Shown here piece by piece: positions 15,846 through 23,203 of a DNA stretch of 36,157 bases (positions are counted from its first letter, which is position 1; every line of letters begins with the position of its first letter). The notes beneath the pieces were generated by a model, which made no database searches, had not been told where the DNA came from, and saw only the letters and a list, made by a program, of their open reading frames with translations. The translations under genes and the position numbers were made by a program. The stretch spans positions 1-36,157 of the forward strand of contig JBBDYN010000018.1 of NCBI GenBank assembly GCA_040901465.1, given 5' to 3'. The stretch comes from JAUSIF01 sp040901465. Its GTDB lineage: Bacteria > Pseudomonadota > Alphaproteobacteria > Rhizobiales > Xanthobacteraceae.

Positions 15846-16337
15846 TCAGCGGCGGAGCGTGCGCCGTTTGGCCTTCTTCTTTTTAGCGGATTTTCGCCTG
15901 GCGGGCCGCTTCTTGGCCGATTTTTTCTTCGCCTTCGCGGGCTTCCTCGCGGCGAAATAGGCCTTCATGGGCTCGAAATAGTAATCGACCCAGCCGCTGC
16001 GGTAGCCCTCCACCTGATCCGGCGGAATCTCGGTGTGAATGAGCAATAGCTCGGAGCCGCCGCCGCTCGGGTGAATGCAAAGCTCGAGGCGCGAGTCAGG
16101 ATCGCTGTCGGAAAACTTCGTGGTTCGCCACGACTGGATGATGCACCAGTGCGGCGTGAGCTTCAGATTCCTGCCCTCGATGTAGCCATTCCAGGCGGTA
16201 AAGCTCGCGCCTTCCTTGTCACTCGCGGTGGCCACGCCGCCGGTCATGGCGCTGTGTTCGCGACCGGAGAGCCAAGCCTGGTAGACCGCCTTGGGCTCTG
16301 CCGGCAGCACCGTCTTGATGCGAAACCCGTTTTCCAT
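15846..16337 (-). CDS. SRPBCC (AHSA1-like) domain protein with Lys/Arg-rich tail
   Basis: A 163-residue protein. Residues 1-130 form an SRPBCC/AHSA1 fold: KTVLPAEPKAVYQAWLSGREHSAMTG opens it, then GASFTAWNGYIEG, SWRTTKFSD, and a final helix GYRSGWVDYYFEPMKAYF. The last 32 residues are almost only Lys, Ala, Arg and Ser (AKKKSAKKRPARR), like histone H1 tails. The ATG at 16337 is preceded by GGAGG. The ligand is unknown; the fold binds hydrophobic molecules. The tail resembles that of the nearby dienelactone hydrolase protein, although the two domains are unrelated. Confidence 0.85.
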   Translation of the reverse strand: MENGFRIKTVLPAEPKAVYQAWLSGREHSAMTGGVATASDKEGASFTAWNGYIEGRNLKLTPHWCIIQSWRTTKFSDSDPDSRLELCIHPSGGGSELLLIHTEIPPDQVEGYRSGWVDYYFEPMKAYFAARKPAKAKKKSAKKRPARRKSAKKKKAKRRTLRR

Positions 16338-16480
16338 CGGCGCCTCCGCGTTCAACCGGTCGTGATGGTAACAGGGGCGAACGGCCGGCCGAACAAGGAT
16401 ACAGGAACCGTACGATCCGTCATCCTTGCGGATCGATGGGCGCATCCGCGCCGCAACGTTTCGAAGTCGCGGGAACTGCG

Positions 16481-17524
16481 ATGACCGAGCGCCGTTCGCA
16501 TTTCGCATGGATCGCCGCGGCGCTGACCTTGGCGGCGCAGGTGACCGTGGCGCAGTCCGCCGTCGCCGACCCGGCGCGCTGGCGTGCGGAATGGCCGAAG
16601 ACCGATTTCACCAGAACTGCGGTCGAGTTTGCCTCGATTCGCTCGGGCGGGCCGCCCAAGGACGGCATCCCGTCGATCGACAATCCGAAATTCGAGAGGC
16701 TTGCTGGCGGCAGGGCGGCCGGCTGGGCTGCGGACATCGGCGACACCGAGGCGGTGATCTCGATTTTGATCGCGGACGACGCGCGTGCCTATCCGCTGCG
16801 GGTTCTCACTTGGCACGAGATCGCGAACGACACGGTGGGCGGCAAGCCGGTGGTGGTCACCTATTGTCCGCTGTGCAACACCGCGCTCGTGTTCGAGCGT
16901 ACGGTCGACGGGCGCGTGCTCGATTTCGGGACGACCGGCAAGCTGCGCAATTCCGACCTCGTCATGTACGACCGGCAGACCGAAACCTGGTGGCAGCAGT
17001 TCACCGGCGAGGCGATCGTGGGTGCGTTCACCGGCAGCACCTTGAAGCTCGTGCCGGCGCGGATCGAGTCGTTCGAACGCTACCGTAAGCGGTTTCCCGA
17101 CGGGCAGGTGCTGGTGCCGAACAACCCCAACCTGCGGCGCTACGGCGTCAACCCATATGTCAACTACGACGCGATCGGCAACGTGCCGTTCCTGTACCAG
17201 GGCTCGTTTCCGAAGGGGATCGAGGCGATGGAACGGGTGGTCGTGGTCGAAGCGGCGCCGGGCAAGCACGAGGCGTGGCCGCTCGCGCTNNNNNNNNNNC
17301 GCGAGCGCGGCGAGGTGCGGACGGGCGGCCTCGTGATCCAGTGGCAGGCGGGGCAGGCATCGGCCCTCGACGCGGTCTCGGTTGGTGGCGGCCGCGACGT
17401 TGGCAATGTGGTGGTCCAACGCAAGAAAGGCGAGGGCTTCGAGGACGTGCCGTACGACGTCACCTTCGCGTTCGTATTCCACGCGTTCCGGCCGGACGGG
17501 ACGCTGCACTTGACGATGCCGTAG
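16481..17524 (+). CDS. DUF3179 domain-containing exported protein
   Basis: About 347 residues. A signal peptide of about 30 residues (TERRSHFAWIAAALTL, ending VAQSAVADP) is followed by the DUF3179 domain. Its landmarks are DGIPSIDNPKF, the conserved YCPLCNTALVFER with a CPxC pair, DFGTTGKLRNSDLVMYDR, ETWWQQFTGEAIVG and PNNPNLRRYG. The biochemical role of the family is not established; the CPxC pair suggests metal or redox chemistry. A 10-N gap at 17290-17299 lies in the C-terminal part but keeps the frame. ATG 16481 is chosen because it opens the signal peptide; an in-frame ATG at 16436 would add 15 unlikely residues. Confidence 0.85.
   Translation: MTERRSHFAWIAAALTLAAQVTVAQSAVADPARWRAEWPKTDFTRTAVEFASIRSGGPPKDGIPSIDNPKFERLAGGRAAGWAADIGDTEAVISILIADDARAYPLRVLTWHEIANDTVGGKPVVVTYCPLCNTALVFERTVDGRVLDFGTTGKLRNSDLVMYDRQTETWWQQFTGEAIVGAFTGSTLKLVPARIESFERYRKRFPDGQVLVPNNPNLRRYGVNPYVNYDAIGNVPFLYQGSFPKGIEAMERVVVVEAAPGKHEAWPLAXXXXRERGEVRTGGLVIQWQAGQASALDAVSVGGGRDVGNVVVQRKKGEGFEDVPYDVTFAFVFHAFRPDGTLHLTMP
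17290..17299. other. Assembly gap (10 N) between complementary flanks
   Basis: Ten N inside the DUF3179 gene. The flanks GCTCGCG (17281-17287) and CGCGAGC (17300-17306) are perfect inverted complements, so the gap is the loop of a GC hairpin. The gap near 12.8 kb has the same geometry. Confidence 0.9.
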
Positions 17525-17605
17525 CGCGCCCTTGCCGCGGCTACGGCACATCGCTACATACGCGCCGACAAATCCCCGAGTTTCCGATTTGGAGCGCGCT
17601 GACGC

Positions 17606-19261
17606 ATGGCGTCCTGGCAGTACGTCTATCACATGAACGGGCTCTCCAAGACCTACCCGGGCGGCCGGAAGGTGTTGGAGAACATCCATCTTTCATTTTT
17701 CCCCGACGCCAAGATCGGCGTGCTTGGCGTGAACGGGGCGGGCAAGTCGACGCTCATGCGCATCATGGCGGGGCTCGACCCGGAGTTCACCGGCGAGGCG
17801 CAGGCGGCGGACGGCGCGCGCGTGGGTTATCTGTCGCAGGAGCCGCAGCTCGATGCGACGAAGAACGTGCGCGAGAACGTCATGGAAGGGGTGGCCGCGA
17901 AGCGCGCGATCCTTGATCGCTACAACGAGCTCGCCGCGAACTATTCCGACGAGACCGCCGACGAGATGGCGAAGCTGCAGGACGAGATCGAGACCAAGGG
18001 ATTGTGGGATCTCGATTCCAAGATCGACCAGGCCATGGAGGCGCTGCGCTGTCCGCCGGACGACACCAAGGTTGAAACGCTGTCGGGCGGCGAGCGGCGG
18101 CGGGTGGCGCTGTGCCGGCTCCTGCTGGAGCAACCCGATCTTCTGCTACTCGACGAGCCGACCAATCATCTCGACGCGGAGACCGTGGCCTGGCTCGAAG
18201 GGCACCTGAAGCAATATCCGGGCGCGGTACTGATTGTTACCCACGACCGCTACTTTCTCGACAATGTCACGGGATGGATTCTGGAGCTCGATCGCGGGCG
18301 CGGGATTCCGTATCAAGGCAATTATTCGTTGTGGCTCGTGCAGAAGCAGAAGCGGCTCGAGCAGGAAGGCCGCGAGGAAGAAGCGCGCCAGCGCGCGATC
18401 GAACGCGAGCGCGAGTGGATCGGCTCCTCGCCCAAGGCGCGGCAGGCGAAAAGCAAGGCGCGCTACCAGCGATACGAAGAGCTTGTCGCGAAGAGCAAGG
18501 AGAAGGCGCCGCTGACGGCGCAGATCGTCATTCCGTCTGGCCAGCGGCTCGGCCAAAACGTGATCGACGCGGAAGGTCTCGGCAAGGCGTTCGGCGATAC
18601 GCTCCTGTTCGAAGACTGTTCGTTCAAGCTTCCGCCGGGCGGGATCGTCGGCGTGATCGGGCCGAACGGCGCGGGCAAGACCACGTTGTTCCGTCTGATC
18701 ACGGGGCAGGAAAAGGCGGATCAGGGCACGATCAAGGTCGGCGACTCGGTCGTGCTCGGCTACGTGGACCAGAGTCGCGACTCGCTCGACGGCAAGAAGA
18801 ACGTCTGGGAAGAGATTTCCGGCGGCGAGGACTTGTTGAAGCTCGGCGAGCGGCAGGTGCAGAGCCGCGCCTACGTGGCGGCGTTCAATTTCAAGGGCGG
18901 CGACCAGCAGAAGAAGGTCGGGGCGCTCTCGGGCGGCGAGCGCAACCGCGTGCATCTCGCGAAAATGCTGAAATCGGGTGCGAACGTGTTGCTGCTCGAC
19001 GAGCCGACGAACGATCTCGACGTGGATACGTTGCGTGCGCTGGAAGAGGCGCTGGAAGACTTCGCCGGCTGCGCGGTGATCATCAGCCACGATCGGTTCT
19101 TCCTCGACCGCATCGCGACCCACATCCTTGCCTTCGAGGGCGACAGCCACGTGGAATGGTTCGAGGGCAATTTCCAGGACTACGAGGAAGACAAGAGGCG
19201 GCGGCTCGGGGTGGAAGCGGAAATCCCGCACCGGATCAAGTACAAGAAGTTCACGCGGTAG
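17606..19261 (+). CDS. ettA: Energy-dependent translational throttle protein EttA (ABC-F ATPase)
   Basis: A 551-residue ABC-F protein with two ATPase domains and no membrane segment. Domain 1 has Walker A GVNGAGKST (41-49), signature LSGGERRRVAL and Walker B LLLLDEPTNHLD. The linker (about 240-310) is charged and helical, with REREWIGSSPKARQAKSKARY. Domain 2 has GPNGAGKTT, LSGGERNRVHL and LLLDEPTNDLD. Length, the arm insertion in domain 1 (about 95-130) and the C-terminal HRIKYKKFTR identify EttA. It binds the ribosomal E site and gates elongation according to the ATP/ADP ratio. Its last 56 bases recur twice downstream. Confidence 0.95.
   Translation: MASWQYVYHMNGLSKTYPGGRKVLENIHLSFFPDAKIGVLGVNGAGKSTLMRIMAGLDPEFTGEAQAADGARVGYLSQEPQLDATKNVRENVMEGVAAKRAILDRYNELAANYSDETADEMAKLQDEIETKGLWDLDSKIDQAMEALRCPPDDTKVETLSGGERRRVALCRLLLEQPDLLLLDEPTNHLDAETVAWLEGHLKQYPGAVLIVTHDRYFLDNVTGWILELDRGRGIPYQGNYSLWLVQKQKRLEQEGREEEARQRAIEREREWIGSSPKARQAKSKARYQRYEELVAKSKEKAPLTAQIVIPSGQRLGQNVIDAEGLGKAFGDTLLFEDCSFKLPPGGIVGVIGPNGAGKTTLFRLITGQEKADQGTIKVGDSVVLGYVDQSRDSLDGKKNVWEEISGGEDLLKLGERQVQSRAYVAAFNFKGGDQQKKVGALSGGERNRVHLAKMLKSGANVLLLDEPTNDLDVDTLRALEEALEDFAGCAVIISHDRFFLDRIATHILAFEGDSHVEWFEGNFQDYEEDKRRRLGVEAEIPHRIKYKKFTR
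19205..19260. repeat. ettA 3'-end repeat, copy A (native)
   Basis: The last coding bases of ettA, encoding LGVEAEIPHRIKYKKFTR. The same 56-bp stretch recurs at 20299-20354 with three mismatches and as a decayed copy at 20617-20668. All three are in direct orientation and each ends in an in-frame stop. Confidence 0.85.
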
Positions 19262-19282
19262 ATGGCGGCGTGGCAGCCGGCG

Positions 19283-19603
19283 CTACGCGCGCTGTTGCTC
19301 GCCGGTCGCGACGGCGATCTCGTCAAGTATCTTGTCGCGCCAGCCCTTAACCGTCGGATCATCTCGCGCATCGACCTCCATGTAGCTTGCCAAAGTCTCC
19401 AGCAGCTGAAGCATGTAGGGCGCGTTCGCGGCGACCGTCGCGTTCAGCAGGGCCTCCTCGCGCGAGTAATTTTCCTCGGGAAACCGAAGCGGGATCGTAG
19501 GATATGCGAGGGCCATGCCCTTCGAGCCGAGTAGCACGAACGCGTTGTATTCGGGAAAGGACCGTTCCTCGACGCGCCAGTGAAAGTCGTAAAGAGGTTG
19601 CAT
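19283..19603 (-). CDS. Hypothetical protein
   Basis: A 106-residue soluble protein, not recognised. It contains YDFHWRVEERSFPEYNAFVLLGSKG, PLRFPEENYSREEALLNATVAANAP and a C-terminal helical part ending near KILDEIAVATG. AGGA lies about 7 nt upstream of the ATG. It is convergent with ettA, 21 nt from its stop, and lies inside the segment between ettA repeat copies A and B, so it may be cargo of an inserted piece. Confidence 0.65.
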   Translation of the reverse strand: MQPLYDFHWRVEERSFPEYNAFVLLGSKGMALAYPTIPLRFPEENYSREEALLNATVAANAPYMLQLLETLASYMEVDARDDPTVKGWRDKILDEIAVATGEQQRA

Positions 19604-19724
19604 AATGTTTCCTCGTATCGGTAGCCCACGCGCCCAAACGCGCTAGCATAAGGGATTATGCGATGAGATTGATGTATTCGAAGCCGAGCGAGCTCTCTAT
19701 CTTCCAACTGGGCAATTCTAACGC

Positions 19725-19961
19725 CTACCTCGGCGAAAACTCGCCGCACCAGAAAAATTCATCCGTTACTGGCAAGCGTGACGTCGTTTCCTCGCCCGGC
19801 GAAACGTAGACGCTAGGATCGACGCGAGAGGGAATAAGCACAGTTGGAGGATAGCGGTGGCACACGCCTGCGCTACTCCCGAGTCCCATGCTCTCCCTTC
19901 GCATCCACCATCGACAAATCCCACACGATCCGCTTTCGCGCTTTTTGCGAAACAGGGCCAT
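19725..19961 (-). CDS. Small four-cysteine protein, possible zinc-binding
   Basis: A 78-residue protein with Cys13 and Cys16 (SCGICRWW), Cys34 (GVCHRYPPT) and Cys72 (FFWCGEFSPR). The spacing suggests one zinc or iron-sulfur site. The pattern CxxCxxW, CxRYPP, WCGEF recurs in small proteins of unknown function in proteobacteria and phages. ATG 19961 has GGAGG five bases upstream; a TTG at 19973 would overlap that site and is less likely. The surrounding sequence is visibly lower in GC than the neighbouring ettA and mltB genes. Confidence 0.6.
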   Translation of the reverse strand: MALFRKKRESGSCGICRWWMRRESMGLGSSAGVCHRYPPTVLIPSRVDPSVYVSPGEETTSRLPVTDEFFWCGEFSPR

Positions 19962-20160
19962 GACGGCCTCCAATCTTCCGCGAAGCCTTGTAGAGTAGCC
20001 GGATTACACTCTTGGAGGGGCTTTTCTACAGGACTGTTCTGTGTTATAAAGGGGTTCGTGCGAAAGGCGCAAACCCGTCTCGCCAACGCAGGCAGCTCGC
20101 CGACTGCCTCCACCCAGTGAGCCGCTCACGTTTTCGTAGCGGCGACCGTTTGGAGGCGCA

Positions 20161-20235
20161 ATGCGCATTCAAATAGACATTAATCTGGCTGCGTTGACCT
20201 TTATCATCGTAGCCATCACCTCACTGCTTCAATGA
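20161..20235 (+). CDS. 24-residue hydrophobic peptide
   Basis: A possible very small membrane peptide, about MRIQIDINLAALTFIIVAIT plus four residues. A clean GGAGG lies 5-6 nt upstream of the ATG, and a strong stem-loop starts 7 nt after the stop, giving a complete mini gene unit. No relatives are recognised. It lies between ettA repeat copies A and B. Confidence 0.4.
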   Translation: MRIQIDINLAALTFIIVAITSLLQ

Positions 20236-20242
20236 GTAACGC

Positions 20243-20271
20243 GTCGCGCTTCGCTTGAGGCGAGGCGCGAC
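20243..20271 (+). terminator. Stem-loop after the 24-residue peptide
   Basis: GTCGCGCTTCGC (20243-20254) pairs with GCGAGGCGCGAC (20260-20271) over 12 bp with one G-U pair and a 5-nt loop. No T run follows. It is a likely transcription end or RNA-stabilising structure. Confidence 0.55.
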
Positions 20272-20298
20272 GTGACTTCAGGCAGGCGACAAGCGAAG

Positions 20299-20354
20299 CT
20301 CGGCGTGGAAGCGGAAATCCCGCACCGGATCAAGTACAAGAAGTTCAGCCGGTA
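20299..20354. repeat. ettA 3'-end repeat, copy B
   Basis: 56 bp matching 19205-19260 at 53 positions. In the ettA frame it encodes LGVEAEIPHRIKYKKFSR and then TAA. There is no start codon or upstream ettA sequence, so it is a detached 3' end. It sits in direct orientation 1.04 kb after the native copy. Confidence 0.85.
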
Positions 20355-20408
20355 AGCGGTTTCTCGCCTCGTGCGTGCTACGGCAAATCATGATAGATTT
20401 GATCTAGT

Positions 20409-20609
20409 ATGACTGAGACCGAAAGCATCATTCTTGAGCACCTGCGCCATATCCGCCGCGCTGTCGACGACTTGCGCGAGGACATGCGCGAAGTGAAGAC
20501 CCGTTTGGGCATTCTCGAAAATCAGTATGCGAGTATCTCGAATCGATTGGATCGTTTGGAGATGCGGGTCGAGCGGATCGAGGGGCGCCTCGATCTGGCC
20601 GAGGCGTGA
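20409..20609 (+). CDS. Small coiled-coil protein
   Basis: A 66-residue, almost wholly helical protein with continuous heptads from residue 5 to 62 (HIRRAVDDLREDMREVKTRL, then ENQYASISNRLDRLEMRVERI). The charge pattern and lack of hydrophobic segments predict a soluble dimeric or trimeric coiled coil. Similar short MTETES-starting proteins are common and multi-copy in Bradyrhizobium-like genomes; their function is unknown. No strong ribosome binding site is visible. It is the only gene between ettA repeat copies B and C. Confidence 0.7.
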   Translation: MTETESIILEHLRHIRRAVDDLREDMREVKTRLGILENQYASISNRLDRLEMRVERIEGRLDLAEA

Positions 20610-20616
20610 GTTCGGT

Positions 20617-20668
20617 CTCGGCACGGCAATTCGCGCACCGGATCAAGTACAAGAGATTCAGGCGTTGA
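20617..20668. repeat. ettA 3'-end repeat, copy C (decayed)
   Basis: A third direct copy. The core CGCACCGGATCAAGTACAAG is identical to copies A and B. The upstream part is shortened, and the end encodes HRIKYKRFRR and TGA. It lies 8 nt after the coiled-coil gene and directly before a long palindrome. Confidence 0.75.
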
Positions 20669-20671
20669 TTT

Positions 20672-20760
20672 GTCGTGGCCGGGCTTGTCCCGGCCATCCA
20701 CGTCTTCAATAGTAGTGCCGCATTTAAGACGTGGATGCCCGGCACAAGGCCGGGCATGAC
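20672..20760. repeat. Intergenic long palindrome, copy 2
   Basis: The same family as 14563-14650: starts GTCGTGGCCGGGC, ends GGCCGGGCATGAC, inner arms ATCCACGTCTT/AAGACGTGGAT, variable loop. It lies between ettA repeat C and the lytic transglycosylase gene, 15 nt before the latter's start codon, so it may affect that gene's translation or promoter. Confidence 0.85.
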
Positions 20761-20775
20761 GAGACTCTATCGGCC

Positions 20776-22011
20776 ATGCTCCAACGTTTTGCCCTCATTC
20801 TAACCTTAGCGACGGCGATCGTCAGCGCGCATACGCCAGCGGCCGCCGATCCCGCCTTCGACAAATTCCTGCAATCGCTTTGGCCCGCGGCGCAGTCGAT
20901 GGGTGTCGCGCGTAAGACCTTCGACGCAGCGACGCGCGGGCTGGAGCCCGATCTTTCGTTGCCGGACCTCGACATTCCGGGCCGCGTGGAAAAGCCGCCG
21001 GCGCAGCCGGAGTTCGTGCAGACGCCTGCCGCCTACGTGTCGGAGGCTTCGATCGCGCGTTTTGCCGCGCAGGGAAAGCGGCTCGCGGCCGAGCATCGCG
21101 AGACGCTGAAGGCGATCGAAGCGCGCTTCGGCGTGCCGGGAAATATCATTCTGGCGATCTGGGCGCGTGAGACTTCCTACGGTGGCTACAACCTTCCCCA
21201 CAATGCGATCCGCGTGCTCGCGACGCAGGCCTATCTCGGCCAGCGCAAGGATCAGTTCCGGCAAGAATTCCTGCAGGCGCTGAAAATCCTGGAGGAGGGC
21301 CACGTCAAGCTCGGCGAGATGAAAAGCTCCTGGGCCGGCGCCATGGGGCACACGCAATTCCTGCCGACGGACTTCTTCAAGTACGCGGTTGACTTCGACG
21401 GCGACGGGCATCGCGACATCTGGGATTCGGTGCCGGACGCGCTCGCCTCGACGGCAAGCCAACTCGTGGGCAAGGGCTGGCAACCGGGCCGGCGCTGGGC
21501 GCACGAGGTACGCGTTCCTTTGAGCGTCGATTGCAGCAAAGGCGAACCGGGCTTCAAACTGCCGGTGCGCGAATGGCTGCAACGCGGATATGTGCCGGCC
21601 TATGGGCGGAAGCTAGGCGCCGCAGAACTCGCCGAGGAGGCGTCGCTCTTGATGCCCGAAGGAATATACGGGCCCGCGTTCCTCACGCCGAAAAACTATT
21701 TCGTGCTCAAGGATTATAATTTTTCCGATCTGTACGTGCTGTTCGTCGGCCACCTGAGCGACCGCATCGCCGACGCGCGGCCGTTCGCAACGCCGTGGAG
21801 TAAGGTCGATCAATTACGCACGGCGCAGGTCGAGGAGATGCAGCGCATCCTCACTGCGAAGGGCATCTACAAGGACAAGATCGACGGCAAAGCCGGCATG
21901 CTGACGCGCGCGGCGCTCGGCGAGTATCAAAAGGCGAACGGGCTCAAGCTCGATTGCTGGCCGACGGCGGCCGTGCTCCAGCACATGCGCGGCAAGGCGG
22001 CGAGAAACTGA
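20776..22011 (+). CDS. Lytic murein transglycosylase, MltB family (SLT_2 plus peptidoglycan-binding domain)
   Basis: A 411-residue exported protein. A signal peptide ends at PAAADP (about residue 25). The SLT_2 catalytic domain (about 25-325) carries Glu132 in WARETSYGG, the expected acid catalyst, followed by AMGHTQFLPTDF and DFDGDGHRDIWDS. A C-terminal peptidoglycan-binding module (about 345-405) has LRTAQVEEMQRILTAKG and DGKAGMLTRAALGEYQ. It cleaves glycan strands with formation of 1,6-anhydromuramic acid. A strong hairpin terminator follows 42 nt after the stop. Confidence 0.92.
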   Translation: MLQRFALILTLATAIVSAHTPAAADPAFDKFLQSLWPAAQSMGVARKTFDAATRGLEPDLSLPDLDIPGRVEKPPAQPEFVQTPAAYVSEASIARFAAQGKRLAAEHRETLKAIEARFGVPGNIILAIWARETSYGGYNLPHNAIRVLATQAYLGQRKDQFRQEFLQALKILEEGHVKLGEMKSSWAGAMGHTQFLPTDFFKYAVDFDGDGHRDIWDSVPDALASTASQLVGKGWQPGRRWAHEVRVPLSVDCSKGEPGFKLPVREWLQRGYVPAYGRKLGAAELAEEASLLMPEGIYGPAFLTPKNYFVLKDYNFSDLYVLFVGHLSDRIADARPFATPWSKVDQLRTAQVEEMQRILTAKGIYKDKIDGKAGMLTRAALGEYQKANGLKLDCWPTAAVLQHMRGKAARN

Positions 22012-22053
22012 TCGGCGCGAGCGAGCCGAACGATTTCATGAGACGCGAATACA

Positions 22054-22079
22054 AAACGGCCGCCCCCGGGCGGCCGTTT
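22054..22079. terminator. Bidirectional terminator between convergent genes
   Basis: AAACGGCCGCCC (22054-22065) pairs perfectly with GGGCGGCCGTTT (22068-22079). The A-rich left and T-rich right edges make it work on both strands. It serves the transglycosylase gene (plus) and the small exported protein gene (minus). Confidence 0.8.
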
Positions 22080-22104
22080 CGTTCGAAGCAATCCGTGCTG
22101 CAGA

Positions 22105-22473
22105 TCAGCGATAGATGTATTGCGTGGCAGCGTAGCCTTGCGGCGGGCAGACCCAGCGCGGCTGGCCGACCGGCTGGCCGAAGCTATTCATGCGGTAGGC
22201 CCAGAAGCCGCCCGGGCAGGGAGCCAAGGGTGCGGCAACGTATTGCGGGTAATAGTAATAGCCTTCGACCGGCGCATAGGTATGGTACCGGGGATCGATG
22301 TGTGCGCGCGCGGCGGCGCCGAACAGCAGCGCGCCACCGACGACGGCAGCGCCAATGCCGAGCGCCTGGAAGAATCGGCGTTCAGCACGGCCCTGCGCGT
22401 CGGCAGGGCTCGGTATGGCGGCCGCGGCGGCGAAGCTGGCCGCCGTAACAAGAGCAATCAGAGCTTTCTTCAT
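22105..22473 (-). CDS. Small exported Tyr/Pro-rich protein, hypothetical
   Basis: A 122-residue protein. A clear signal peptide (KKALIALVTAASFAAAAAIP, cleaved near PADAQ) is followed by a hydrophobic glycine-rich segment (ALGIGAAVVGGALLFGAAA) and a tyrosine-rich tail with YYYYPQYVA, two Cys (APCPGG and WVCPP) and NSFGQPVGQPRW. Similar small envelope proteins occur widely in Hyphomicrobiales and have no known function. The ATG at 22473 is preceded by GAGGAGACG. Confidence 0.75.
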   Translation of the reverse strand: MKKALIALVTAASFAAAAAIPSPADAQGRAERRFFQALGIGAAVVGGALLFGAAARAHIDPRYHTYAPVEGYYYYPQYVAAPLAPCPGGFWAYRMNSFGQPVGQPRWVCPPQGYAATQYIYR

Positions 22474-22648
22474 CGACGTCTCCTCATGGGGTTCGGCTGC
22501 GGCCGAACGGCTGGAGTCTTGGACGAGCAAGTCAGGGCATGTTTCCGATTGAACGAATACGTGCACCCTTTATGTCGTAAATTTGTTTGTGACGCGAGTG
22601 CCTGCCCGGGCCGGAATTACCGCTAGTTCCCCTGAACCGGAGATTAAC

Positions 22649-23182
22649 GTGAGCAAAGCAACGGAAACAGCCCCTGTTATCCCAGCCCGCGTCCGTACTG
22701 TGACCTGGCAGGACCCGTCTATCAGCGCGAAGCAGGTGGGGGCGGGGAGCGGCTTGGAATTCCTGCAAAAGGTGGTCCGCGGCGAGCTCCCGCCGCCGCC
22801 GATCGCCGAGTTGCTTGGCTTCCGGCTTGCCGAGGTCGAACCGGGACGGGCAGTATTCGAGTTCGAGCCCGCCGAGTTTCATTACAACCCGATCGGCGTG
22901 GTGCACGGGGCGATGGCGGGCATGCTGCTGGACTCGGCCATGGGTTGCAGTGTGCAGACGACGCTTCCCGCGGGCAGCGGTTACACGACCCTCGAATTCA
23001 AGGTGAACCTCCTGCGCGCAGTCACCATGAAGACCGGGCTCATGCGGGCCGAAGGGAAAGTCATTCATGTCGGCTCGCGCGTGGCCGCGGCCGAGGGATG
23101 GCTGGTCGATGCCGCGGACAAGATCTACGCACACGCCACGACGACGTGTCTCGTCTTTCCGATCAACGCCGAGCGAGGGTGA
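22649..23182 (+). CDS. PaaI-family hotdog thioesterase
   Basis: About 177 residues. The hotdog domain spans residues 45-170. The catalytic region is NPIGVVHGAMAGMLLDSAMGC, followed by YTTLEFKVNLLRAVT and a HVGSRVAAAEGWLVD strand: the PaaI/YbgC-type arrangement that hydrolyses acyl- or aryl-CoA thioesters. The GTG at 22649 is preferred, with GGAG 6 nt upstream. The substrate is unknown; it could serve aromatic catabolism, but the genomic link is weak. Confidence 0.85.
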   Translation: MSKATETAPVIPARVRTVTWQDPSISAKQVGAGSGLEFLQKVVRGELPPPPIAELLGFRLAEVEPGRAVFEFEPAEFHYNPIGVVHGAMAGMLLDSAMGCSVQTTLPAGSGYTTLEFKVNLLRAVTMKTGLMRAEGKVIHVGSRVAAAEGWLVDAADKIYAHATTTCLVFPINAERG

Positions 23183-23203
23183 GGCGCGTAAATTGTACGC
23201 GGG

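Noticed and set aside
18146..19231. Minus-strand open frame opposite ettA
   Set aside because: It is the complement of strongly conserved ABC-F motifs; no start signal or family resemblance.
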